A DNA stretch of 49,156 nucleotides from Candidatus Desulfofervidus auxilii (lineage in GTDB: Bacteria; Desulfobacterota; Desulfofervidia; Desulfofervidales; Desulfofervidaceae). Shown one piece after another: positions 1 to 8,111 of this stretch. The first letter of the stretch is position 1, and the number at the start of each line of letters is the position of its first letter. The notes below the pieces were generated by a model, which saw only the letters and a program-made list of their open reading frames with translations, was not told the origin of the DNA and did no database searches. The position numbers and the translations under genes are program-made. The stretch covers positions 1,391,935 to 1,441,090 of the forward strand of contig NZ_CP013015.1 in assembly GCF_001577525.1 (NCBI RefSeq), in the 5' to 3' direction.

Positions 1-204
1 TCCGTATCCATTCTTTCCTTCAATTGCAAATGATATTATCCCACCTTCTCTTTTCTCAATCTCTCTAAATTCTCTAACTGCCTTATAAAATTCACTGAAT
101 TTGTGTGCTATCTTCTGGTCATACAAAATCTGTTCTTCATCATCCATGATAATTATGTGATGATTATCACTGCCAATATCGATTCCTCCAGATAACCTTT
201 TCAC
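1..204 (-). CDS. IS110-family transposase, N-terminal part (runs off the left edge)
   Basis: Reading the minus strand from a GTG at 204-202 gives 68 open codons to the window edge. The product starts VKRLSGGIDIGSDNHH and ends FAIEGKNGYG. This is the first half of the RuvC-like DEDD domain of IS110 transposases: the first Asp lies in IDIGS and the first Glu in IEGKNGYG, equivalent to the usual EATG motif. A strong ribosome binding site (AAAGGAGGG on the minus strand, plus-strand 210-218) decides the GTG start. The remaining catalytic residues and the serine-containing C-terminal domain would lie outside the window. IS110 elements are known to use an RNA-guided recombinase mechanism. Family call is good from the motifs; subgroup cannot be assigned from this fragment. 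Confidence 0.8.
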   Translation of the reverse strand, partial: MKRLSGGIDIGSDNHHIIIMDDEEQILYDQKIAHKFSEFYKAVREFREIEKREGGIISFAIEGKNGYG

Positions 205-238
205 GCCTCACCCTCCTTTATGTTTGATATTTTATGGC

Positions 239-357
239 TCTGCCAATACCTTTATCCCGTCTATAATAGCCACTTAAAGGCACCTTTCCATTAGACAGGG
301 TATTGGCAGGAGAACATCCGGCAATTCAAACCGAGTCACAATAATTCAACATTATTG
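239..357 (-). ncRNA. Candidate IS110 bridge RNA in the non-coding end of the element
   Basis: The stretch upstream of the transposase start is structured. A 7-bp hairpin (CAATAAT 339-345, loop TCAAC, ATTATTG 351-357) comes first in transcription sense. It is followed by an 11-bp perfect stem (CTGCCAATACC 240-250 with GGTATTGGCAG 299-309). Inside that stem is a second pairing, GTCTA 259-263 with TAGAC 292-296. In the IS110 group the bridge RNA is encoded between the element's left end and the transposase gene, with a 5' stem-loop followed by internal loops that carry target and donor guides. Position and order match. Exact RNA ends, guide loops and the element boundary are not determined. Confidence 0.42.
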
Positions 358-600
358 ACTGACCCCGTTAGCCACAAATGTTCCCCTAGCCATTTATCAT
401 TTATATCACATAAAGAAGGCTTCTTAATTTCATTCCCCATTTTTTACTCTCACTTTTAATTATAGACCCCAATTCCACTACATTTGACTATTTCATTCCC
501 TCACTATTTCACTACTCACTGATTTAATGCTTTGGCATTTGGATTTTTTATTTTGTTAAATTACTTATGGCCTGACTTTGACGTAGCCCTGTAAAAAATA
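358..600. repeat. Gene-free stretch with a copy of dispersed repeat R1 (487-588)
   Basis: No gene is visible between the IS110 end and nadK. Positions 487-588 match 33765-33909 almost exactly at both ends, but about 40 bp in the middle are missing here. The words CATTTGGATTTTTTATTTT and TTAAATTACTTATGGCC are shared. The 15-mer CCCCAATTCCACTAC at 467-481 recurs at 17662-17676. Both full copies of R1 end about 50-60 bp upstream of a plus-strand housekeeping gene (nadK here, nrdR at 33961). Confidence 0.75.
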
Positions 601-609
601 GTGGATTTA

Positions 610-638
610 TTGACTTTCACAAGTGATGTGTATATCAT
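610..638 (+). promoter_or_regulatory. Possible promoter of the nadK run, with almost no 5' leader
   Basis: TTGACT at 610-615, a 17-bp spacer and TATCAT at 633-638 resemble a sigma-70 type promoter. A start of transcription near 645 would leave the nadK ATG at 648 practically leaderless, which fits the lack of a clear Shine-Dalgarno sequence there. Based on pattern only. Confidence 0.35.
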
Positions 639-647
639 GAGAAAGTT

Positions 648-1442
648 ATGAAAAGGATAGGGGTTTATTGTCGTAAGGATGTCTGTCCAGAGAGAGCGGT
701 CAAAGAATTGATAGAATGGCTTGAAAAACGAGGTTATGAAGTTTTTATATTTCCTTTTTCTGAAGAGAACCTGGATCTAGTGATTGTTTTAGGTGGTGAT
801 GGGTCTTTACTGCACGTGGCTAGAGCGATTTGGCCCAAAAAAATACCTATTTTAGGTATCAATTGGGGAAATTTAGGTTTTCTCACTGCAGTAAATAAAA
901 ATGAAACCTATCCTATGCTGGAAAGAGTGTTTAAGAAAGAATTTGAGATAAGAAAGAGGATGACTTTAGAGGCTACCATTTCTTCTAAACAAGACAAAGA
1001 ACCTTTTATGGCCTTAAATGAAGTGGTAATAGAAAGAGGTGGATATACCCGTCTTATCACTCTTTCTGTAGATACTCAAGGACAACCCCTAATTACTTTA
1101 CGGGCAGATGGTTTAATTGTGGCTACTCCCACTGGCTCTACTGCATATTCTTTGTCTACAGGGGGACCTATTGTCTTCCCAAGCCTTGATGCTTTAATCA
1201 TTTCTTCTATTTGCCCTTTTTATCTTGCTCATCGCTCTTTAGTTCTTCCCCCTGATCATGTGGTAGGAGTAAGAGTAGAAAAAGGAGGTGATGGTGTAAG
1301 GGTAGTGTTTGATGGACAATTGTCTTTTCCTCTTCAAGTAGGAGACAGGGTAGAAATAAAGAAGTCTCTCAATCCTATATATCTCATAGAAAATGAAAAA
1401 TTTTTTGAGACCCTAAATCAAAAATTATGTTGGGGATGTTAG
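648..1442 (+). CDS. nadK: NAD kinase
   Basis: Phosphorylates NAD to NADP in the cytoplasm. The 264-residue product has the diagnostic GGDG motif at residues 49-52 (GGDGSLLHVAR), the NE pair near 124-125, and the family signature TPTGSTAYSLSTGGP around 160-174. Length is typical for the short bacterial form. It is the first gene of a plus-strand run; rarA begins inside its last codons, so the two are probably co-transcribed. With nadE at the other end of the same run, NAD synthesis and NADP formation are encoded in one block. Confidence 0.95.
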   Translation: MKRIGVYCRKDVCPERAVKELIEWLEKRGYEVFIFPFSEENLDLVIVLGGDGSLLHVARAIWPKKIPILGINWGNLGFLTAVNKNETYPMLERVFKKEFEIRKRMTLEATISSKQDKEPFMALNEVVIERGGYTRLITLSVDTQGQPLITLRADGLIVATPTGSTAYSLSTGGPIVFPSLDALIISSICPFYLAHRSLVLPPDHVVGVRVEKGGDGVRVVFDGQLSFPLQVGDRVEIKKSLNPIYLIENEKFFETLNQKLCWGC

Positions 1443-2728
1443 GCATTAAAGAGAAAAATCATATTTTACCTCTAACTGAAAAGCTACGTCCCAAATCCTT
1501 TCAAGAATTTGTGGGGCAGAGACATTTGGTAGGAGAAAATGGGGTTGTGACCCGATTAATAAAGGAAGAAAAACTTTGTTCTCTTATTTTTTGGGGACCT
1601 CCCGGAACAGGTAAAACTACCTTGGCCATGTTGATAAAAGAACATTTTGGTTATCCTCAAGCCACCTTTTCTGCTGTTACCACCAGCATTAAAGAGATAA
1701 AGATATTTATGCAGTCTGCTCAAAAAAGAATGGAACTTGAGCATCGGCCTAGTATTCTTTTTATTGACGAAGTTCACCGCTTTAACCGTGCCCAACAAGA
1801 TGCTTTTTTGCCTTATTTAGAAAAGAATATTATCATTCTTTTAGCCACTACTACTGAAAATCCTTCTTTTTATCTAACTTCCCCTTTGCTTTCTAGGTGT
1901 AAGGTGTTGTTATTTTATCCTCTGTCTCAAGAAGAACTCTTAATGGTAATTAAAAGAGCCATAACTGCCTTCCCTTACATGATAAAAATCCCAGAAGAAG
2001 TAATAAATATTATTATCCGAATAGGTCAAGGTGATGCAAGAGTGGTTTTGAATACTCTAGAGTTGGTTTTGGAACTCAGTCCTCTCCAAAATGGTGCAAA
2101 AATTGTGTCCCTAGAGACATTAAAAACCGTTTTGGGGAAAATCCCACTTCGCTATGACAGAAGTGGAGATGAACATTATCATTTGATATCTGCTTTTATT
2201 AAAAGTATGAGGGGGAGTGACCCAGATGCGGCTATTTATTGGTTAGAACGAATGCTTGAAGCCGGAGAGGACCCCTTATTTATTTTACGTCGGATGTTAA
2301 TTTTTGCCTCTGAAGATATAGGTAATGCCGACCCCCAAGCCCTTCAGGTTGCGGTATCTGCCTTTCATGCCTTTCAAGCAGTAGGTCTTCCAGAAGGTAT
2401 TTTAAATATTATTCAGGCAGTGGCTTATTTGGCAAGTGCTCCCAAAAGTAATGCTGTTTTAAAAGCTCACCATCTAGCCCAGAAAGATATAAAGTATTAT
2501 GGAAGTTTGCCTGTACCACTACATATTCGTAATGCCCCTACTAAATTAATGAAGAGTTTAAAATATGGAATAGAGTATAAATATCCACATGATTATCCCA
2601 ACGCTCATGTTAAACAAGCATATTTACCATCACAACTTCAAAAAAGGCAATATTATTATCCTAGTGATAGAGGATGGGAAAAACATATCAAGGCATATTT
2701 AAATAAGCTATGGAGGGGTAAAAAATAA
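1427..2728 (+). CDS. rarA: Replication-associated recombination protein A (AAA+ ATPase RarA/MgsA)
   Basis: A 433-residue AAA+ protein of the RarA/MgsA/WRNIP1 family, which acts at stalled replication forks. The Walker A motif GPPGTGKT lies at residues 57-64 and Walker B as ILFIDEVHRFN near 110-120, followed by sensor residues in LLATTTENPSF. The C-terminal half carries the clamp-loader-like helical region (GSDPDAAIYWLERML, ASEDIGNADP) typical of the family. The start overlaps the end of nadK by 16 bp; a second in-frame ATG at 1436 (MLGIKEK) is an equally possible start. The stop codon overlaps the next ATG in TAATG, so translation is likely coupled. Confidence 0.93.
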   Translation: MLGMLGIKEKNHILPLTEKLRPKSFQEFVGQRHLVGENGVVTRLIKEEKLCSLIFWGPPGTGKTTLAMLIKEHFGYPQATFSAVTTSIKEIKIFMQSAQKRMELEHRPSILFIDEVHRFNRAQQDAFLPYLEKNIIILLATTTENPSFYLTSPLLSRCKVLLFYPLSQEELLMVIKRAITAFPYMIKIPEEVINIIIRIGQGDARVVLNTLELVLELSPLQNGAKIVSLETLKTVLGKIPLRYDRSGDEHYHLISAFIKSMRGSDPDAAIYWLERMLEAGEDPLFILRRMLIFASEDIGNADPQALQVAVSAFHAFQAVGLPEGILNIIQAVAYLASAPKSNAVLKAHHLAQKDIKYYGSLPVPLHIRNAPTKLMKSLKYGIEYKYPHDYPNAHVKQAYLPSQLQKRQYYYPSDRGWEKHIKAYLNKLWRGKK

Positions 2729-3090
2729 TGAACATAATTATTTGGATAATAGGAATAATTTGGGTAGCATTAGGCATTTGGGCTATTATTAAACCTGAAG
2801 GAGTTAAAAAGGTAATGCAAAAATACTTTGCCCAAAGAAATCCTCGGTTTTTAAGTATCTTCCCCTTATTGTTTGGTATTTTGCTTATAATTGCTTCTTT
2901 TAAAGCAAATGCCAGGTGGTATGTATTTATCTTGGGTTTTCTTCTTTGTTTAAAAGGAATATTTTATATCATTACTCCCCAAATTGTGCGAAAAATGGTT
3001 AATTGGTGGGCAAATATGAATATAAGAAGTTATCAAATTTGGGGATTGATAACTTACACTTTGGGTATATTTTTATTAGTTTGGAGATAA
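2728..3090 (+). CDS. Small integral membrane protein, two DUF2065-like halves
   Basis: The 120-residue product is almost entirely hydrophobic helices, with predicted membrane segments near 2-19, 42-60, 66-85 and 101-118. It contains two similar halves: helix, a lysine-rich KPEGVKKVMQKY stretch and a helix, then helix, TPQIVRKMVNWW and a helix. Each half looks like the short DUF2065 (YjeT) family, so this may be a tandem duplication. The start overlaps the rarA stop by one base and hisH follows three bases later, so it sits in the operon. No function is known; the DUF2065 assignment is a reading by eye. Confidence 0.7.
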   Translation: MNIIIWIIGIIWVALGIWAIIKPEGVKKVMQKYFAQRNPRFLSIFPLLFGILLIIASFKANARWYVFILGFLLCLKGIFYIITPQIVRKMVNWWANMNIRSYQIWGLITYTLGIFLLVWR

Positions 3091-3093
3091 ATA

Positions 3094-3735
3094 ATGATTG
3101 CCATTGTGAACTATCGGGCAGGCAATTTGACCAGTGTGCAGAGAGCATTGAGTTATCTGGGATATGAGTCAAAGATTACCTCTAATCCTAGTGAAATTCT
3201 GAAGGCAAAAAGGGTAATTTTCCCTGGGGTAGGAGCTGCTGGAACGGCCATGGAAGACTTGAAAAAAACAGGTATGGGAGAAGCATTGAAAGAAATTTAT
3301 TTGCGCAAAATTCCTCTTTTGGGTATTTGTCTGGGAACACAAGTGATTTTTGAATATAGTGAAGAAGACAATACCCCATGTTTGGGAATTCTTTCAGGCA
3401 CAGTCAAAGCCTTCCCTTATCCACTTAAAGACCCAGAGGAAGGCGAGATATTAAAAGTACCCCATATGGGTTGGAATTATGTTGAATTCATAAAGCCGCA
3501 TCCTGTTTTTGTAAACATACCTCCAGGAGCAGAGTTTTATTTTGTTCACAGTTATTATCCATCTCCACAATGTCCAGAGGACATTTTCGGGATTACAGAC
3601 TATGGGATTAAATTTTCCTCTGTAGTGGCTTCTAAAAGTTTAGTAGCAGTGCAATTCCATCCTGAGAAGAGCGGAGGTCCGGGCTTAAAAATATTAGACA
3701 ATTTCTGCCGCTGGAGGCCAAATGATGTTGAGTAA
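3094..3735 (+). CDS. hisH: Imidazole glycerol phosphate synthase, glutamine amidotransferase subunit HisH
   Basis: Class I glutamine amidotransferase that supplies ammonia to HisF for step five of histidine synthesis. The 213-residue protein has the nucleophile Cys79 in GICLGTQ and the His189/Glu191 pair in QFHPEKSG, completing the triad. A GGAG sequence in the tail of the preceding gene is suitably spaced for the ATG at 3094. hisF starts 14 bp before its stop, as expected for two subunits of one enzyme. The rest of the histidine pathway is not in the window. Confidence 0.95.
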   Translation: MIAIVNYRAGNLTSVQRALSYLGYESKITSNPSEILKAKRVIFPGVGAAGTAMEDLKKTGMGEALKEIYLRKIPLLGICLGTQVIFEYSEEDNTPCLGILSGTVKAFPYPLKDPEEGEILKVPHMGWNYVEFIKPHPVFVNIPPGAEFYFVHSYYPSPQCPEDIFGITDYGIKFSSVVASKSLVAVQFHPEKSGGPGLKILDNFCRWRPNDVE

Positions 3736-4504
3736 GAGAATTATTGTCTGTTTGGATGTCAGGAATGGAAGGACTACTAAAGGAATCAAGTTTAGAAATA
3801 ATGTGGATGTGGGTGATCCAGTAGAGATGGCTAAAATATATTATGAAGAAGGTGTAGATGAAATTGTTTTTTATGACATCACCGCTTCATCTGAATACCG
3901 TGAGATTATGATTGATGTAGTAGATAAAGTAGCCCAACAGATATTTATACCTTTTTCAGTTGGAGGAGGTATACGTAGTGTAGAAGATATGCGACGGGTG
4001 TTATTGGCTGGGGCTGAGAAAGTAAGTGTGAATACCGCTGCTGTGCTTAACCCTAAAATAATAGAAGAAGGGGCTAAGGCATTTGGTAGTCAGTGTATTG
4101 TTTTAGGTATGGATGCCAAAGCCGTAACTCCATCATCAAAAATTCCTTCTGGCTATGAGATTCAAATCCATGGAGGACGCACCTATACGGGTATTGATGC
4201 CTTATGGTGGGCAAAAAAAGCAGAATCTTTGGGAGCAGGAGAAATCTGTCTCAATTCCATTGATGCCGATGGAACACAGGCAGGTTATGAACTGAACTTA
4301 ACAAAATTAATTTCTGAAAATGTTTCCATTCCTGTAATTGCTTCAGGTGGAGCAGGGGTACCAGAGCATTTATATGAAGTTTGTACTAAGGCCAAGGCAG
4401 ATGCTGCTTTGATTGCTTCCATGGTGCACTATGGCACTTATACTATTCGAGAAATTAAAGAATATTTATACAACAAAGGATTGAGAGTAAGGATGGTATG
4501 GTAG
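3722..4504 (+). CDS. hisF: Imidazole glycerol phosphate synthase, cyclase subunit HisF
   Basis: A 260-residue (beta/alpha)8 barrel that cyclises PRFAR with ammonia from HisH to give IGP and AICAR. The two catalytic aspartates are visible in CLDV (Asp12) and GMDAK (near 131); phosphate-binding turns are seen as VGGGIR and ASGGAG. The N-terminal wording [14 protein letters not shown] differs from the enteric form, but similar wording occurs in HisF of some anaerobes. It overlaps hisH by 14 bp and its stop codon abuts the nadE start. Because hisH-hisF sit alone, a role of the pair outside histidine synthesis cannot be excluded, though nothing here points to one. Confidence 0.94.
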   Translation: MMLSKRIIVCLDVRNGRTTKGIKFRNNVDVGDPVEMAKIYYEEGVDEIVFYDITASSEYREIMIDVVDKVAQQIFIPFSVGGGIRSVEDMRRVLLAGAEKVSVNTAAVLNPKIIEEGAKAFGSQCIVLGMDAKAVTPSSKIPSGYEIQIHGGRTYTGIDALWWAKKAESLGAGEICLNSIDADGTQAGYELNLTKLISENVSIPVIASGGAGVPEHLYEVCTKAKADAALIASMVHYGTYTIREIKEYLYNKGLRVRMVW

Positions 4505-6163
4505 ATGAAAATTGCCCTTGCCCAAACCAATCCCATTGTGGGTGCCTTTGATTATAACCTAGAAAAGGCCGGTCGTTTTATAGAAGAGGCCAAGCAAAAA
4601 CAATGCAAATTAATAATCTTTCCTGAACTCACTTTAATCGGCTACCCTCCTAAGGACTTATTAGAAAGAGAAGATTTTATAGATAATAGCCTGATAACTT
4701 TAGAAAGATTAATCCAACGCACAAAGGGAATTGCAGTTATCTGTGGATATGTAGAACGTAATATAAACCATGCTAAGCCTTTGTTCAATGGGGCTATTTT
4801 TTTTGAAGACGGAGAAATATTCCTTAAAACCTATAAGATACTTTTACCTAGTTATGATGTGTTTGATGAAACAAGATATTTTGCCCCAGGTCAAAAGGCA
4901 CGGTTTGTAAAATGGAACAATAAAAAAATTGGGGTAACTATTTGTGAAGATATTTGGAATGATAAGGACCTATTTCCAAGACAACAATATGAGTTTGACC
5001 CCTTAATCCAGTTAGCTCAAGAAAATATAGATATCTTAGTTAATATTTCTGCTTCTCCTTACTATGTTGGCAAACCTAGCTTTCGTTTGAAAATATTCAG
5101 TCATTTAGCTAATAAATACCAGTTTCCTGTAGTTTATGCCAATCAGGTAGGAGGAAATGATGATATTGTTTTTGATGGTAATAGCAAGATAGTATTGCCA
5201 GATGGTAGTATCTTAGCTAAAGGAAATTCATTTGCTGAAGATTTAGTGGTGGCAGAGATGGAGAAGGAAAGTGGAGAGAAAATTTCTTTACCAGAAGAAG
5301 AGGCCGAGGTTTTAAAAGCCATAGTTTTAGGAACTAGAGATTATGCTCAAAAAACGGGTTTTAAAAAGGCTATTGTGGGATTAAGTGGAGGTATAGACTC
5401 TTCACTGGTTGCTTATATTGGTGTGCAGGCCTTAGGGAGGGAAAATGTTTTAGGGATAGCTATGCCTTCTCCTTACACTTCAAAAGAGAGTCTGGAAGAT
5501 GCAGAAGCACTGGCTAAAAATTTAGGAATTCAATATCAAGTAATACCCATTACAGAGGTATTTCAGGTTTATTTAAAAGTATTAAAACCTGCCTTTAATG
5601 AATTACCTTGGAGTGCTGCTGAAGAAAACATCCAGGCACGTATTCGGGGTAATATCCTTATGGCCTTAAGTAATAAATTTGGTTATCTTGTGCTTTCTAC
5701 AGGAAATAAATCAGAGATGGCAGTGGGCTATTGCACGCTTTATGGAGATTTAACTGGTGGTTTAGCTGTTATCTCCGATGTCCCAAAGACAATGGTTTAT
5801 CGTCTAGGACGGTATATTAATCGGGAAGCAGTGGTCATTCCTGAACGTGTCCTTACCAAACCCCCTTCTGCCGAACTTAGAACAAATCAAAGAGACGAGG
5901 ATGATTTACCTCCTTATCATATTTTGGACCCTATCCTAAAAGAATACATTGAAAATCAGCGTAGTGTGAACGAAATTGTGGCTATGGGATTCCCAAGAGA
6001 AATAGTAAAAGAAATTGTGCGTAAGGTAGATAGAAGTGAATACAAGCGTAAACAAGCACCTTTAGGGATAAAGATTACTACCAAAGCCTTTGGTTACGGA
6101 CGTCGCTATCCAATTGCTCAAAGATATACAGATTGTTTATTAAAACCTACCCTTGAGTTCTAA
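4505..6163 (+). CDS. nadE: Glutamine-dependent NAD+ synthetase
   Basis: Amidates nicotinic acid adenine dinucleotide to NAD+ using glutamine. The 552-residue protein has an N-terminal nitrilase-type glutaminase domain with the triad Glu41 (FPELTLIGYPP), Lys111 (TYKILLP) and Cys147 (TICEDIW). The C-terminal synthetase domain has the PP-loop SGGIDSS at 294-300 and the STGNKSEMAVGY segment. Full length for the two-domain form. The ATG follows the hisF stop directly. It is the last gene of the run; no clear hairpin terminator follows. Confidence 0.96.
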   Translation: MKIALAQTNPIVGAFDYNLEKAGRFIEEAKQKQCKLIIFPELTLIGYPPKDLLEREDFIDNSLITLERLIQRTKGIAVICGYVERNINHAKPLFNGAIFFEDGEIFLKTYKILLPSYDVFDETRYFAPGQKARFVKWNNKKIGVTICEDIWNDKDLFPRQQYEFDPLIQLAQENIDILVNISASPYYVGKPSFRLKIFSHLANKYQFPVVYANQVGGNDDIVFDGNSKIVLPDGSILAKGNSFAEDLVVAEMEKESGEKISLPEEEAEVLKAIVLGTRDYAQKTGFKKAIVGLSGGIDSSLVAYIGVQALGRENVLGIAMPSPYTSKESLEDAEALAKNLGIQYQVIPITEVFQVYLKVLKPAFNELPWSAAEENIQARIRGNILMALSNKFGYLVLSTGNKSEMAVGYCTLYGDLTGGLAVISDVPKTMVYRLGRYINREAVVIPERVLTKPPSAELRTNQRDEDDLPPYHILDPILKEYIENQRSVNEIVAMGFPREIVKEIVRKVDRSEYKRKQAPLGIKITTKAFGYGRRYPIAQRYTDCLLKPTLEF

Positions 6164-6371
6164 ACTATAGTCCCAAAATCCGTGATAACTTTAAAAGAAA
6201 ACCCACAAATATAGCAACTGACCTTACACAAAGTATGAATTGTTTTTAATTTTAAGTCATAACATTATAAAAAGTCATTATTTATGGCTGGGGCTGTCAA
6301 GGAGTGCTCGCCCGCCAGCCTGCGGGCAGGTTGGAATTTTATCCAAAAGGAGGTCGCGGATTTTAAACTAG
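6164..6371. repeat. Intergenic stretch with a GC-rich palindrome (6307-6331)
   Basis: No gene is seen. A palindromic GC-rich element with the word CCTGCGGGCAGG lies at about 6307-6331, contrasting with the AT-rich surroundings. The phrase TCCCAAAATCCG at 6171-6182 recurs at 7917-7928. Other copies of the palindrome family are at 6691, 13620, 24292, 30190 and 33392. Confidence 0.6.
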
Positions 6372-6400
6372 TTGACAAAATGGAGAAATTTGGTTACCAA
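6372..6400 (+). promoter_or_regulatory. Possible promoter of the tRNA-Arg gene
   Basis: A consensus -35 hexamer TTGACA at 6372-6377 lies 17 bp before TACCAA at 6395-6400, a weak -10. Transcription would begin just before the tRNA at 6411. The -35 is convincing; the -10 is poor. Confidence 0.4.
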
Positions 6401-6410
6401 AAATAAAAGA

Positions 6411-6487
<77 letters not shown>

Positions 6488-6504
6488 AAAAGAAAGTTAA
6501 AATT

Positions 6505-6541
6505 AAGGCCAGTTAGGAAAAACACTTAGCTGGCCTTTTTA
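6505..6541 (+). terminator. Rho-independent terminator after tRNA-Arg
   Basis: AAGGCCAG at 6505-6512 pairs with CTGGCCTT at 6530-6537, extended by TTAG/CTTAG towards the loop. The downstream arm runs into a T-tract ending at 6540. The position fits termination of the tRNA transcript. Confidence 0.8.
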
Positions 6542-6926
6542 TTCCCAAAAACTTAGGTGTAACTTTAATCCTTGTTTACTTCGCAGAGAGCGGATTTTTC
6601 TCAACTCTTTTTTTATAATTTTTTCACCACAACATCTTGTATTGTTACGAGGAAGTACTAGGGGGCAGGACAAATGCCTCTCTATACTTGCCTGCCTGTC
6701 GGCAGACAGGTTAAAAAGGCCAATTTAACAAAACGCATAGAGGGGCTTAAGGGCAAAATCATGTCCTTTAATTTTACAATTGATCAAAGGCTTATGTTAG
6801 TGGAATTAGTAGAAAAATGGATAGATGATTGTAAGGCATATGGGGTAAAAAGTATTACCTTAAAATTTAAATTTTTACGGTTTTGCTTGACATGATACAA
6901 CTAGGAATTAACATGGAGGTAATACT
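6542..6926. other. Gene-poor stretch; a doubtful small reading frame at 6763-6895
   Basis: About 385 bp between the tRNA terminator and the next clear gene. A GC palindrome sits at 6691-6710. An open frame from ATG 6763 encodes 44 residues beginning MSFNFTIDQRLMLVELVEK and ending at 6895. The frame is open further upstream only by reading through the palindrome. No ribosome binding site of quality and no family are recognised. It may be the remnant of a longer gene. Confidence 0.35.
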
Positions 6927-7850
6927 ATGAATATTCGGAAAATCACATCATTGACTATGCTAATCTCGTTTGTGCTTTGCATTCTGACGAGTGCCATACT
7001 TTACATTGCGCCACATGGCCGAGTCGCATATTGGTCAAATTGGCGTCTATGGGGCTTAAGCAAGACGCAATGGAGCGAGTTACATCTCAATTTAGGTATT
7101 CTTTTTTTGTTGGCCGGGTTTCTGCATGTTTATTATAATTGGAAATCAATAACTGCCTATTTAAAAAACAAAGCGAAACGAATAAAGGTGTTTACTGTAA
7201 ATTTTAATATTGCTTTGATGCTTACCCTTATTGTTGGTATCGGGACCTATTTTCAAATTCCACCGATGAGCACTATAATTAATATTAGCGAATCAATTAA
7301 GGATTCGGCTGGTATTAAGTACGGCGAACCACCTTATGGCCATGCCGAGCTATCTTCCTTAAAAATGTTTGCCAAAAGGGTGGGGCTTGACCTATCCAAA
7401 AGTATAGAGTTACTTCGGCAAGCCGGCATCAAATTTGAAAATGAGACACAAACCATTAATGACATCGCAAAGAAAAATAATCTTTCGCCAAAACAGGTGT
7501 ACGAGATTATTAAACCCGCAACTCAAAAAAAAGACACTGGTGAACATTCTGTTTTTCCAGATTTACCACCTCCTGGTTTTGGCAGAAAAAAACTTGCCGA
7601 GTTTTGTGATGATTTCGATTTGGATCTCACTGAAATAATACATGCCTTGTCCCAGAAAGGAGTAAAGGCCACGTCAACACAGAGCATTAAGGAGATTGCA
7701 GCGAAAAACAATATGGAACCAATGGCTATCTTTGAGATAATCAGAGACGCAATCAACGGAAACAAGAGAGCTCCGAACAATCGTATCGACCCGGACAGCA
7801 AAAAACGCCACTCGTTCCTTATTCTGCTTTTTGCTACCGGTTATGCCTAA
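6927..7850 (+). CDS. DUF4405-type membrane protein with a duplicated C-terminal helical domain
   Basis: The 307-residue protein begins with three or four membrane helices (about 9-28, 52-72, 92-111). These carry spaced histidines His53 (SELHLNLG) and His67 (FLHVYYNW), as in DUF4405 proteins, which resemble small b-type cytochromes; heme binding is an inference. The soluble C-terminal part contains two related blocks of about 62 residues (roughly 135-198 and 214-275). Each has a DL-S/T-x-x-I-x-x-L core and ends I-x-D/E-IA-x-KNN-x-x-P with E-I-I. GGAGG ten bases upstream supports the ATG. It stands alone among repeats, and the last 25 residues look poorly conserved. The repeat domain is not one I can name. 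Confidence 0.65.
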   Translation: MNIRKITSLTMLISFVLCILTSAILYIAPHGRVAYWSNWRLWGLSKTQWSELHLNLGILFLLAGFLHVYYNWKSITAYLKNKAKRIKVFTVNFNIALMLTLIVGIGTYFQIPPMSTIINISESIKDSAGIKYGEPPYGHAELSSLKMFAKRVGLDLSKSIELLRQAGIKFENETQTINDIAKKNNLSPKQVYEIIKPATQKKDTGEHSVFPDLPPPGFGRKKLAEFCDDFDLDLTEIIHALSQKGVKATSTQSIKEIAAKNNMEPMAIFEIIRDAINGNKRAPNNRIDPDSKKRHSFLILLFATGYA

Positions 7851-7966
7851 AGACTGCGAGAAGAGTGGAGGAAGACTTACGGCCAGATATTACACCCTAT
7901 ATTACTTTCAGTGCTATCCCAAAATCCGCGATTGATGTTTAGATACCTGGCTGCCGAACAGGCAGG

Positions 7967-8068
7967 ACAATATATATTGGTTATACTTGTACAGGGCTTA
8001 TAGATATTAGGCTTGTAGGAATAGTCACACTTATGGATATTTTAAGGGCCTCAGAAATTCATGAATAG
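7967..8068 (+). pseudogene. Decayed 3' end of a CBS-domain gene
   Basis: The frame ending with TAG at 8066-8068 reads RLVGIVTLMDILRASEIHE at its end, which is the characteristic closing strand and helix of a CBS domain (LVGIVTxxDILRA). Upstream the match fades into non-coding repeat sequence, and no start codon or ribosome site precedes it. It is best read as the tail of a lost gene. Confidence 0.35.
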
Positions 8069-8111
8069 ACCTGCCTGCTAATACTTTGAACATAGCGATG
8101 GTTTGTTTAAA

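Noticed and set aside
6674-6762. N-terminal extension of the small frame ending at 6895
   Set aside because: The part before ATG 6763 includes the residues CLPVGRQ produced by the GC palindrome, a common false translation.
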